DNA of 64,000 nucleotides, taken from the NCBI RefSeq assembly GCF_000317695.1, contig NC_019771.1:1444001-1508000 (forward strand), in the 5' to 3' direction. A program made the position numbers and the translations under genes. Below the pieces are notes generated by a model. It made no database searches. It was not told the DNA's origin and saw only the letters and a program-made list of their open reading frames with translations. This document shows, piece by piece, positions 44,875 through 53,293 of the stretch. The DNA comes from Anabaena cylindrica PCC 7122 (GTDB taxonomy: Bacteria > Cyanobacteriota > Cyanobacteriia > Cyanobacteriales > Nostocaceae). Numbering within the stretch: the first letter of the stretch is position 1; every line of letters begins with the position of its first letter.

Positions 44875-45528
44875 TTAAGCTTTTTTAGTAGGTGCGTTAG
44901 TAACTCTTGCATCTACAATTGCTTGGGAAACATTAGGAATAAACCAGTTAATCTCACCAGGTTTGAGAATTTGTGTCCCCGCTTGATTAAACTCAATTGC
45001 ACCTGTATTTGGGTTTGACTTCAATACTAATTTAGTGCCATTAGGAACTTTGATGACAATACCACCAGTTAATACTTGGTTTTGTCCATCTGATGCTAAA
45101 GCTACAGCTTGAACATCAGCGGGTAGATAAATTCCTTTACAATTCCATTTGTCTTTCGTCGTTTGAATATCACCTAAAAAATATAATGCTGCTCCATTAG
45201 AGTAATCATCATCTTCCAAATTTGTTTCTGGTCCATATATAGCTAGAGTCTTTCCTGTTTGATTACTGCATTGTCCCCAATCAATTCCTGACTCAAAGGC
45301 AATTTTTTGAAACTCTAATTCACTGATTTCTTGCTCAATTTGCTCTGGTGTATAGCCTTCAGGTGGAGTTTGTGTAGCTTTAGCAGTTTCTAACTGATGC
45401 AGTTGTTGAGTTAGTGCTATGTAATCAGGATTTTTCTTATATCGTGGCGGATCTGCTAATGCAGATTCAGAAAATAATAGGCTGATACAGCATATTGCAA
45501 TCATCAATATGTATTTCAAACTTTTCAT
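44875..45528 (-). CDS. Secreted protein of unknown function
   Basis: Start chosen at 45528, giving a clean signal peptide (MKSLKYILMIAICCISLLFS, cleavage near ALADPP); the longer open frame to 45621 would put a second hydrophobic stretch before it. The mature part, about 190 residues, has a helical Gln/Glu-rich section (YIALTQQLHQLETAKA) followed by a beta-rich region with two cysteines (CSNQ, CKGIYLP). I do not recognise the family. Periplasmic or outer-envelope location is likely. Confidence 0.6.
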   Translation of the reverse strand: MKSLKYILMIAICCISLLFSESALADPPRYKKNPDYIALTQQLHQLETAKATQTPPEGYTPEQIEQEISELEFQKIAFESGIDWGQCSNQTGKTLAIYGPETNLEDDDYSNGAALYFLGDIQTTKDKWNCKGIYLPADVQAVALASDGQNQVLTGGIVIKVPNGTKLVLKSNPNTGAIEFNQAGTQILKPGEINWFIPNVSQAIVDARVTNAPTKKA

Positions 45529-46311
45529 GGCAGCAATTCCTGGCTTAATAATTAAGTTTATCCCTGTGAGCAGAAGTAGAAAACAACTTGAGAAAATGTC
45601 AAAAATAAATTCTCTCATCAAAATAAAACTACAAAGTCATAATTATTTTACTTACCGAATAATGAGCAATTTTAAATTACCATCATTAATTCAGATTTGC
45701 AACAATATGATTCTTATTGTTAAAATACCCAGTATTTTAGTTGATTTATGTATTTATTTGATCAATATTTCCAGCATTTTCAACGGTTCTAGTCATATAT
45801 GAATCTAAAATCCTCATAATGACGTAGTGTATTTTTTTAGACTATTAATAATTATTTCCTAAATATTTTTTTTATACAAATCAATTCGCACAAACTCCGA
45901 TGAACTTTTGAGGATTTATCAAATATCAATAAATTTCCTAAAAAGTAATACTAAACACTTGCATAATAGAAATACATCAGGTACTATTTGATTTGTTCAA
46001 TAAAATACAACTAATGATAGTAACTGTGATTAATAGATACAGGGGTTATCTATGAATAGCAGTTGTAGTTTATTATTAGAGAGAATTTTGCACATAAATT
46101 ACAAATAATTGAACTGACAAGCCTATTAATGCATCACTAAAATTATCCGTAGCTTAGTAGAGAGGCAGAATTTATGGCTGTCTAATAGGCTTGACAGCAT
46201 CCACATAAAAGGAAGATTTTACATTTCCATTAACCATAGTTATTTATTCAGACAAACATCAAAATCTCCCCATCATCTATCTATGTATGCGTCATTTCAA
46301 ATTAGAGAAAC
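45529..46311. other. Long AT-rich intergenic region upstream of the amino-acid permease
   Basis: About 780 bp without a recognisable gene. It holds one inverted pair, AAGCCTATTA (46119-46128) and TAATAGGCTT (46183-46192), with a 54-nt interior that could fold further (GTAGCTTAG, AGAGGCAG, GGCTGTC), 120 bp before the permease start. It could be a leader structure or a small mobile repeat. Confidence 0.45.
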
Positions 46312-47772
46312 ATGAAAGTGAGTAAAGAAATATCTTCCCATCAAAGTATTCATGGATTACGGTCAAATTGCCTTTCTTTTTCCGAAGTATTAGCGCAGTC
46401 ATTTGCTGTAATTGCACCTACAACTATTCCAGCATCTAATATTGGCTTGATTGTGGCACTTTCAGGAAATGGTACTTGGCTAAGTTTTGTAATTGGGTTG
46501 ATTGGGTTATTATTAGTCAGTCTTAACATTAACCAATTTGCTAGTCGTTCTGCATCTCCTGGTTCTCTATATTCCTACATCACCCAAGGTTTAGGACCGA
46601 CAGCAGGTGTAATTTGCGGTTGGAGTTTAGTGCTGGCTTATTTATTTACGGGAATGTCAGTTCTGTGCGGCTTTGCTAATTTTAGTGGAATGTTGATTGG
46701 TCATTTGGGTATTCATCCTTCTAGCATTACACTTTTAGCTATTGGTGCAGGAATTTCCTGGTATGCAGCTTATAAAGATATCCAACTTTCGGCTGTAGCT
46801 ATGCTTTGGCTAGAAGGTGCTTCCTTAGTTTTAATAGCAATCTTGTGCATTATCATTTGGGCGCACAAAGGTTTTGCTGTGGATATGTCCCAAATCACCC
46901 TTTCTGGTGTGACTCCTGGTAGTGTAGCCACAGGGCTGGTATTGGTAATGTTTGGTTTTTCCGGCTTTGAAAGTGCTACTAGCTTAGGTGATGAAGCCAA
47001 AAAGCCATTACGCACCATACCCAGGGCTGTGATGGGTAGTGTCATCCTTGCAGGATTATTTTTCGTTTCCACAACCTATATAGAAATTCTTGGTTTTCAA
47101 GGTACTGGAATCTCTATTACTGACACCGAAGAACCTTTGGGTTTCCTTTCCCGACAAGCAGGAGTGGGTTTTTTAGGAGAATTAGTGGCTTTAGGGGCGT
47201 TGTTTAGTTTCTTCGCTTGTATTCTTGGCAGTATTAATCCTGCGGCTAGAGTAGCGTTTTTAATGGCTCGTCATGGTTTGTTTCACGCCTCTTTAGGTAA
47301 CGCCCACGCAGCTAATAGAACACCTCATGTTGCAGTAACAATGTGTTCACTATTGACATTTTTTATCCCGGCGATGATGTCCTTCTTTAATATCAAACTA
47401 TTTGAGTGTATGGGCTATTTAGGGGCTATTTGCAGTTATGGATTTTTAACTGTCTATATTCTAATTTCCGTAGCGGCTCCAGTTTATTTATACAAAATCA
47501 GAAAACTCCAACCGATAGATGTGGTGTTTGCAGTTTTAGCTGTGGCGTTTATGATGATTCCTGTTTTAGGGAGTGTAGGGATTCCTGGTAGTAATCTGTT
47601 TCCAGTACCGGAAGCTCCTTATAATACCTTTCCTTATTTGTTCTTGTTGTATCTTTTTGCTACTTGTAGTTGGTTTTTTATCAAAAAACAGCGTTCTCCT
47701 CTTTTAGTAGCAGGAATACGTCAAAGAGTTGATGATATTCATGCCCGGTTCGCGGAGAGAAATAACTATTAA
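46312..47772 (+). CDS. APC-superfamily amino-acid permease
   Basis: This 486-residue protein has about twelve hydrophobic segments, the conserved start SFSEVLAQSFAVIAPTTIPA, the helix 6 region MFGFSGFESATSLGDEAKKP with the charged DEAKKP loop, and ASPGSLYSYITQGLGP. The family imports amino acids, amines or small organic cations. A CadD-family gene follows 52 bp downstream on the same strand. The substrate is not readable; sulfur-containing amino acids are only a guess from context. Confidence 0.88.
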   Translation: MKVSKEISSHQSIHGLRSNCLSFSEVLAQSFAVIAPTTIPASNIGLIVALSGNGTWLSFVIGLIGLLLVSLNINQFASRSASPGSLYSYITQGLGPTAGVICGWSLVLAYLFTGMSVLCGFANFSGMLIGHLGIHPSSITLLAIGAGISWYAAYKDIQLSAVAMLWLEGASLVLIAILCIIIWAHKGFAVDMSQITLSGVTPGSVATGLVLVMFGFSGFESATSLGDEAKKPLRTIPRAVMGSVILAGLFFVSTTYIEILGFQGTGISITDTEEPLGFLSRQAGVGFLGELVALGALFSFFACILGSINPAARVAFLMARHGLFHASLGNAHAANRTPHVAVTMCSLLTFFIPAMMSFFNIKLFECMGYLGAICSYGFLTVYILISVAAPVYLYKIRKLQPIDVVFAVLAVAFMMIPVLGSVGIPGSNLFPVPEAPYNTFPYLFLLYLFATCSWFFIKKQRSPLLVAGIRQRVDDIHARFAERNNY

Positions 47773-47824
47773 GGGGTGGTAATTGGTAATTGGAAAAAAT
47801 CAAACTATAAAATCTAAAATCGCT

Positions 47825-48511
47825 ATGAGTATAGTAACTGCAATTAGTACCGGAGCAATGGCTTTTAGTGCCACGAACATTGATGATTTAGTCATTTTGA
47901 CCTTATTTTTCTCTCAGGTAAATGCTAAATTTCGCCGTTGGCACATTATTATTGGTCAGTATCTAGGTTTCACCGCCTTGATTTTGGCTAGTTTGCCTGG
48001 TTTTTTTGGCGGTTTAATCTTACCCCGTCCTTGGATTGGCTTATTTGGTTTAGTCCCAATCATAATTGGGATCAAGACTTTAATGAATCAAGAAGGGGAT
48101 GAATCAGAGGATGTGGAGACAGATACAGAAGTCTCAGAGCGATTGCCTCCGGCACTAAACTCTGTGCGATTCCTACGGAGCGCTTCGCTATCGCACTTAG
48201 CGCAGTTTTTCAATTTGCAAACTTATAGTGTGGCAGCTGTGACATTTGCCAATGGAACAGATAATATTAGTATTTATGTACCGATATTCGCCAGCAGTAA
48301 TTGGGAAAGTCTACTAATAATTTTGGGTGTTTTCTTTCTCCTGGTGGGAGTTTTGTGTTACATAGCACATAAATTAACTCACAACCAAGCTATTGCTAAT
48401 ATCTTCACTAAATATGGTAATCGTTTCATGCCCTTTGTCTTAATAGGATTAGGTGCTTTTATTTTCATCGACAGTAATAGTTTTAGCCTCCTCAATCTTA
48501 TTCATAAATAA
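47825..48511 (+). CDS. CadD-family transporter, paralogue 3, with an in-frame repeat insertion
   Basis: Start chosen at the ATG at 47825 (MSIVTAISTGAMAFSATNID); the GTG at 47783 adds a non-conserved tail. CadD landmarks are SATNIDDLVILTLFFSQVN and ANGTDNISIYVPIF. The cytoplasmic loop contains a stretch encoded by gtgcgattcctacggagcgc and the following bases (about 48165-48200), a copy of a dispersed Nostoc-type palindromic repeat. It was inserted without breaking the frame and is translated as SVRFLRSASLSHLAQ. Paralogues lack this stretch. Confidence 0.85.
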   Translation: MSIVTAISTGAMAFSATNIDDLVILTLFFSQVNAKFRRWHIIIGQYLGFTALILASLPGFFGGLILPRPWIGLFGLVPIIIGIKTLMNQEGDESEDVETDTEVSERLPPALNSVRFLRSASLSHLAQFFNLQTYSVAAVTFANGTDNISIYVPIFASSNWESLLIILGVFFLLVGVLCYIAHKLTHNQAIANIFTKYGNRFMPFVLIGLGAFIFIDSNSFSLLNLIHK

Positions 48512-48591
48512 ACTCTTTGCTTATGTTTACATACTGCTGACCAAAACTATCTAGGCATCATAAATATAGATTAAAAAAAGAGGAACTCAAA

Positions 48592-49428
48592 TTGAGCATA
48601 CTAGCATTTTCTTTACTAGTTTGGCTGGGATCATTTAGCGCCGGCTTAGTCGGATCATTAACTGGGTTAGGTGGTGGAGTCGTCATAGTTCCATTATTAA
48701 CTTCCGTTTTTGGTGTTGATATTCGCTACGCCGTTGGTGCATCATTAGTATCAGTCATTGCCACATCCTTAGGTTCAGCCTCTACATATATTAAAAAAGG
48801 CTACGCTAATCTGCGTTTGGGAATGTTTTTAGAAGTAGCCACCACCACAGGCGCTCTCATTGGTGCTTTAATTGCCACTCATGTAACTGTAAAAATACTT
48901 TCATTGATTTTGGCAATTGTCCTAATTTATTCAGCATATCTATCTCAACGACCTAGACCAGAACAAACAGAAATTGTTTCACCAGATCCCTTAGCAGAAT
49001 ATCTCCAGCTTAATGGTACTTACCCCACTTCTGATGGTGTAATTCCTTACCAAGTTCATGCTTTACCTGCTGGGTTTAGTATTATGTTAGTAGCAGGAGT
49101 GCTTTCTGGGCTGTTGGGGATTGGTTCAGGAGCATTCAAAGTATTGGCGATGGATCAAGCCATGCGTCTACCTTTTAAGGTTTCTACTACCACCAGTAAT
49201 TTCATGATTGGCGTAACAGCCGCCGCTTCAGCAGGTGTTTATTTAACAAAGGGATACATAGATCCAGGTTTATCTATGCCAGTCATGTTGGGAGTGTTAC
49301 CAGGTGCTTTTTTGGGAGCCAGAATCTTAATTGGTGCTAAAACCCAGATTCTCAGAATTATTTTCAGTTTTGTATTGGTAGTAATGGCTTTAAAAATGGT
49401 CTATAACAGTCTAATAGGAGGGCTGTAA
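48592..49428 (+). CDS. TauE/SafE-family permease, copy 2
   Basis: The 278-residue protein starts with TTG (LSILAFSLLVWLGSFSAGLV), with GAGGA eight bases upstream. Family motifs are GLVGSLTGLGGGVVIVPLLT in the first half and GVLSGLLGIGSGAFKVLAMD in the second. The downstream DUF1634 gene follows after two bases, a known TauE/SafE companion. A role in moving sulfite or an organosulfur anion is inferred from the family. Confidence 0.9.
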   Translation: MSILAFSLLVWLGSFSAGLVGSLTGLGGGVVIVPLLTSVFGVDIRYAVGASLVSVIATSLGSASTYIKKGYANLRLGMFLEVATTTGALIGALIATHVTVKILSLILAIVLIYSAYLSQRPRPEQTEIVSPDPLAEYLQLNGTYPTSDGVIPYQVHALPAGFSIMLVAGVLSGLLGIGSGAFKVLAMDQAMRLPFKVSTTTSNFMIGVTAAASAGVYLTKGYIDPGLSMPVMLGVLPGAFLGARILIGAKTQILRIIFSFVLVVMALKMVYNSLIGGL

Positions 49429-49430
49429 TT

Positions 49431-49988
49431 ATGTATAAATTAAATTCTGGTTTTCGGTGGACTTGCACAACACAGATAGAAACAAAAGTGGGAACTTTCG
49501 CTTTTGAATTAGAGGAGCGAGATTCTGATATTCAAGAGTTAGAAGAACAGCGTTTCAATCATGCAGCACAAATAAGTCATCATGATGAAAATGTGAGTAA
49601 TCAAAAACTCACAAAATCAACAAGTGAAAAACAATTAGAATATTTACTCAGTAACCTCCTTAAGTATGGAGTTTTAATCGCTAGTTCTGTAGTATTATTC
49701 GGGGGAATATTGTACTTAATTCATCATGGCTCTGAACCTGCTGAATATCAAGTATTTTTAGGCACACCATCAGAGTTTCGCTCCCCAACAGGTGTAGTAA
49801 ATGCGGTTTTGGCAGGTAGCAGACGAGGGATTATTCAATTAGGACTGTTACTACTCATTGCTATCCCTATTTTACGTGTGTTTATTTCTTTCTTCACTTT
49901 TCTTTTACAGCGAAATTTTATCTATGTCATCATTACATCATTAGTCCTTGTTAGTCTGACTTATAGCCTAATTGGAGCATATTACTAA
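49431..49988 (+). CDS. DUF1634 membrane protein, partner of TauE/SafE
   Basis: The 185-residue protein has a soluble charged N-terminus (about 1-70) and then three membrane segments (YGVLIASSVVLFGGILYLIH; IQLGLLLLIAIPILRVFISF; FIYVIITSLVLVSLTYSLIG). DUF1634 genes are commonly paired with TauE/SafE permeases, as here with a two-base gap. The function is unknown; an accessory subunit is likely. The usual DUF1634 is about 120 residues, so the N-terminal 70 residues are extra. Confidence 0.8.
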   Translation: MYKLNSGFRWTCTTQIETKVGTFAFELEERDSDIQELEEQRFNHAAQISHHDENVSNQKLTKSTSEKQLEYLLSNLLKYGVLIASSVVLFGGILYLIHHGSEPAEYQVFLGTPSEFRSPTGVVNAVLAGSRRGIIQLGLLLLIAIPILRVFISFFTFLLQRNFIYVIITSLVLVSLTYSLIGAYY

Positions 49989-50116
49989 GTTGAAAAACTT
50001 TAGCTCTCAACTTGGATGAGGTTTATTATGACAATCGCTATACTATTGCTAAAAGCTGGACATTTTCTCGCTTTCCAAGTTAAACTACATTAAGTCGATA
50101 GAATTAGTGTGTTTTT

Positions 50117-50563
50117 ATGAGTATCCTCCAAACAGAAAGCCCAGAAGTCAGTGTCAGTTGTGAAAATGCAACAATTCCTCCAGCGCATTCCAGTATCAAT
50201 ATTTGGAAGAAACTAAGAGGTGGATTCTTGCTAGTACTGGGATACTTGCTTTCTCCCCTATGTTGGTGGAATGATTTATTATTCAATTTACCAATTGCTT
50301 ACTTTTTTGGGTATTTATGTAGTTTATTATCACCCAAATTACTTTTTCCCTGTACTATTCTTGGCTACTGGCTATCAAATATTATAGGCATTCTGTTGAT
50401 GCAATTTGGTTCAGTAGATATGTTTCAACAAGAAGACAAAGAACGTAATCTGAAAAAAGACTTATTTCACAGTCTAATTTCTTCAACTGTATATACATTA
50501 GTGATTGTACTCTTAATTCAATTGAAAATTATTGATACTCCTGTTTTATTTGCCAATGGGTAA
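50117..50563 (+). CDS. Small membrane protein of unknown function
   Basis: The 148-residue product has three or four hydrophobic segments (FLLVLGYLLSPLCWW, LPIAYFFGYLCSLL, CTILGYWLSNIIGILL and a C-terminal one) and a charged loop (QEDKERNLKKD). No enzymatic motif. It follows the DUF1634 gene by 128 bp on the same strand and may belong to the same transcription unit. I do not recognise the family. Confidence 0.6.
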   Translation: MSILQTESPEVSVSCENATIPPAHSSINIWKKLRGGFLLVLGYLLSPLCWWNDLLFNLPIAYFFGYLCSLLSPKLLFPCTILGYWLSNIIGILLMQFGSVDMFQQEDKERNLKKDLFHSLISSTVYTLVIVLLIQLKIIDTPVLFANG

Positions 50564-50682
50564 TTTAGTAATCATGCAAAATAAATTACATAATTGGGCA
50601 TGGGGATAGAGAACGGGCAACAGTGAAAGAATACAGCGATTTCATGTGTATTCAAAAATGTTTAAATAATTTTGTTTAAGTA

Positions 50683-50887
50683 TGGCTTGCTGAATAAACC
50701 AAAAACCTAGATATATCAACAGTTTCAGGCTGAAAAAAGTAGGAGAAGGTGCAAGAAATAAGCGATGAAATCATCAAAAACCGTTCATTTACCCAGATTT
50801 GAGAATATTCTGATCTCCTTCTAATTCTTCCTCCTGACTCCTGACTCCTGACTCCTAGCCCTCACAGATAACTTTTTCAGCAAGCCC
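50683..50887. mobile_element. MITE-like element, about 205 bp
   Basis: Terminal inverted repeats GGCTTGCTGAA (50684-50694) and TTCAGCAAGCC (50876-50886) are perfect over 11 bp. TAAGTA occurs on both sides (50677-50682 and 50888-50893), a 6-bp target duplication. The interior has no ORF and includes the heptamer repeat at 50832-50857. It would depend on a transposase elsewhere. Confidence 0.72.
50832..50857. repeat. Tandem heptamer CTCCTGA
   Basis: Three and a half copies of CTCCTGA in tandem inside the MITE-like element. Short tandemly repeated heptamers (STRRs) of this kind are widespread in Nostoc and Anabaena genomes. Confidence 0.7.
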
Positions 50888-50928
50888 TAAGTAGTTGCTA
50901 AAATTTGTTCTCTATGATCTCATCAAAT

Positions 50929-51738
50929 TTAATTTTCACCGGCTGTAATTAACTCCTGAATATTTCCAAGCTTCAGATTATCTTTACCTATAATTAATGG
51001 CAGCCTCCCATTCCATTTTTCTATAGCTTGCCTTTGTAGTAATTGGGGTGTCAAAATGTTTCTGAGTAAACTTTGAGCTTCTGCTTCACCTTTAGCTAAA
51101 TTAACTTTGACTTCTGCTTCTTTTACTGCTTTTAAAGCAATAAATTCAGCCCGCTTTGCTTCCTGAGCCGCAATTTGTTTTGATTCTACGGCTTCTCTAA
51201 ATTTTTCAGAAAAGCGAATATGAACTAAAAATATATCATCAAAAGCTATGTTGTAGCTCCCTAGTTTGGTGGTTAATGCCTGATCTAATTGTATCTTAAC
51301 ATTGGCACGTTTTGTAATTACTTCTTCAGCCGTATATTGGGCGATAACTGATTTTAATACCTCTTCAATTGCTGGATTAATAATGCTTTCAATAATATTA
51401 TTCGTATCACCAATTTGTTGAAAAATAGTGTTGGCTTTATCTGGAAGAATATGCCAATTAAGAGCTACATCAATAAAAACATTCTGTAAATCTTTAGAAG
51501 CAGCCTCAGCCGATATTTCCTGCTTTTGAATTCTAATACTGATTCTTTTAACTGTATTAACGACAGGGATAATTAAATGGATTCCTTCTCCTAATATTTG
51601 TTCTTGGACGTGACCAAATTGCATTAATACACCGCGTTCACCAGCATTAACTATTACAAAAGGTGTGAGTAAGAGGGTGAGTAAACATAGTAAAGCAGTC
51701 AGTTTACCAGCATTGTTAAAAGTATTATGTTTTTTCAT
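50929..51738 (-). CDS. Prohibitin/SPFH-domain membrane protein
   Basis: The 269-residue protein has one N-terminal membrane anchor (GKLTALLCLLTLLLTPFVIV), then an SPFH/PHB domain (AGERGVLMQFGHVQEQILGEG, TKRANVKIQLDQAL) and a C-terminal coiled coil (QIAAQEAKRAEFIALKAVKE). SPFH proteins form membrane ring scaffolds that organise proteases or transporters. It is the last gene of the minus-strand series, 86 bp after the 2-hydroxyacid dehydrogenase. Confidence 0.9.
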   Translation of the reverse strand: MKKHNTFNNAGKLTALLCLLTLLLTPFVIVNAGERGVLMQFGHVQEQILGEGIHLIIPVVNTVKRISIRIQKQEISAEAASKDLQNVFIDVALNWHILPDKANTIFQQIGDTNNIIESIINPAIEEVLKSVIAQYTAEEVITKRANVKIQLDQALTTKLGSYNIAFDDIFLVHIRFSEKFREAVESKQIAAQEAKRAEFIALKAVKEAEVKVNLAKGEAEAQSLLRNILTPQLLQRQAIEKWNGRLPLIIGKDNLKLGNIQELITAGEN

Positions 51739-51823
51739 CCCTATGGCATGATCTAATCTCTGAGCTAGGCTTTTTTATCACTTTTTTCTAAAAATCCTCC
51801 TAAACATCGAATTAATTGGCTGA

Positions 51824-52792
51824 TTAATAACCTGCATTTTTATCTACTATATTACGTAAAGGTAGCCCTTGACGATAGCGGGTTAGATTATCAAGAAACA
51901 GGGCAAGCGATGCCTACGGCGGGCTACGCCAACGCTCTTTAGCCCTGGGAGAATGACCAGAACAGTGAGGTGTGATAAAAAGGTTAGGTAATAACCATAA
52001 AGGACTCTCTGCTGGTAATGGTTCTGTAAATACTGTATCTAAAGCTGCCCCAGCAATCCATCCTTCCTGTAAAGCCTGGGTAAGTGCTGATTCATCAACA
52101 ATTGCTCCTCGTGCAATATTAATCAAATAGGCATCGGGGCGAAATAAACGCAGGGTTTCCACATCAATCATTCCCTTTGTTTCTGGCGTTAAAGGTGTAG
52201 CAATAACAATAAAATTGGCTTCTGGAAGTAATTCTTTCCACTCATTAGCACCTACCACGCAGTCAAAATTTGGTAATGGTTTTGGGTGACGAGAACTACC
52301 AAAAATACGCATTCCAAAAGCCTTAGCACGAACAGCAATTTCTTGACCAATTCCACCTGCACCGATAATTAATAAAGTTTTATCTAGTAGTTCTTGAAAT
52401 TGCCAGCCTCTTTGCCAATTATGTTCAGCTTGTAGCTTATATAATGTTGGTAATTGCTTACTGTAAGAAAGTAAATAAGCAATTACAAATTCGGCAATGG
52501 GAATAGCATGAACCCCTGTACCATTGGTTAAAATTAAATCTCTTTCTAAATATTTTGGTGTCAAAATATGATTTACACCTGCATTTGGGGCATGATGCCA
52601 ACGTAATGAAGGTGCAGCATCTAATACTCGATGTAAAGTTGTAGGTTTGAGATAAAACCAACTATAGTAAACTTCAGCATCTGTGGCATCACCATCTAAA
52701 TTGCCATCACCATCTACACGGACTACAATAGTAGTCTCAGGTAAATGAGGTTCAATTTCGCTAGTAATTTCTATTGGTAAAATGAGTTTCAT
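51824..52792 (-). pseudogene. D-isomer 2-hydroxyacid dehydrogenase, truncated by a mini-repeat that brings an in-frame stop
   Basis: The N-terminal 292 codons have the NAD-binding GAGGIGQEIAVRAKAFGM, the catalytic Arg region NIARGAIVDE, the Glu-containing DTVFTEPLP and the His in PHCSGHSPR. After SPRAKER the frame reads WRSPP-stop (TAG at 51914-51916) and then continues ASLALFLDNLTRYRQGLPLR to a natural stop at 51824. The 21 extra bases belong to the dispersed repeat ggcgtagcccgccgtaggca. Catalytic residues are all upstream, but the last 28 residues that close the substrate domain are lost. The family reduces 2-oxoacids to D-2-hydroxyacids. The gene follows the ferredoxin gene by 26 bp. Confidence 0.85.
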
Positions 52793-52818
52793 GGCTAGTA
52801 AATCCCTAAGAGTTTATT

Positions 52819-53142
52819 TCATTTTTTTAACAATTGATATGTTGAATCTTGTTTAGCTGTAGTTGTGAGAGATTTTCCCCAGCCAATATTTTTCCGATAG
52901 CTGCCTAAAAGTTTAGCTTCTTCTAATGATTGTTCGTTTATCCCTGCTAAAGGTTCTACATCCGGTGCAACATACAGCGCATCTACTGGACAGTACAATT
53001 CACACATAAAACAGGTTTGACAGTCGCTTTGTCTGGCAATTGTTGGTGGTGCATCTGGTACTTTGTCAAAAACATTTGTCGGGCAAACTTTGACACAGAT
53101 ATTACATTCAATACACCGCGATTCACTAACTAATTCAATCAT
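52819..53142 (-). CDS. Ferredoxin with two [4Fe-4S] motifs (AprB-like)
   Basis: Start at 53142 (MIELVSESRCIECNICVKVC); the ATG at 53157 adds five unlikely residues. The 107-residue protein has two cluster motifs, CIECNICVKVCP and CQTCFMCELYCP, and a C-terminal tail of about 45 residues (LGSYRKNIGWGKSLT). It sits downstream of an AprA-like flavoprotein, and the pair resembles the AprBA architecture in which the ferredoxin passes electrons to the FAD subunit. The partner substrate is not known. Confidence 0.85.
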   Translation of the reverse strand: MIELVSESRCIECNICVKVCPTNVFDKVPDAPPTIARQSDCQTCFMCELYCPVDALYVAPDVEPLAGINEQSLEEAKLLGSYRKNIGWGKSLTTTAKQDSTYQLLKK

Positions 53143-53213
53143 AATAAAAAACCACAATTAATATTAAAGGTTGGGTAGAATGAAGTGAAAAAAATCAACG
53201 AAAGTTTTGATAA

Positions 53214-53288
53214 TGTTGGGTTTCCTTGCGTCAAACGCCATTCGCCACAAGCCGGGAAACCCGTCCAAGGCGATGGCTCCCCAACCTA
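53214..53288. repeat. Palindromic dispersed repeat, copy A
   Basis: The segment begins GTTGGGTTTCC and closes TCCCCAAC, with the interior CGTCAAACGCCA and GGGAAACCCGTCC. It is about 80% like copy B at 54986-55061. The two copies flank the flavoprotein gene. It may fold as an RNA hairpin between cotranscribed genes. Confidence 0.65.
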
Positions 53289-53293
53289 ACAAT

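Larger units (their letters stand above)
50564..50928. other. Intergenic region occupied mainly by a MITE-like element
   Basis: Between the small membrane protein (plus) and the prohibitin gene (minus). Apart from the element at 50683-50887 and its internal tandem heptamers, nothing is evident. Confidence 0.5.
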
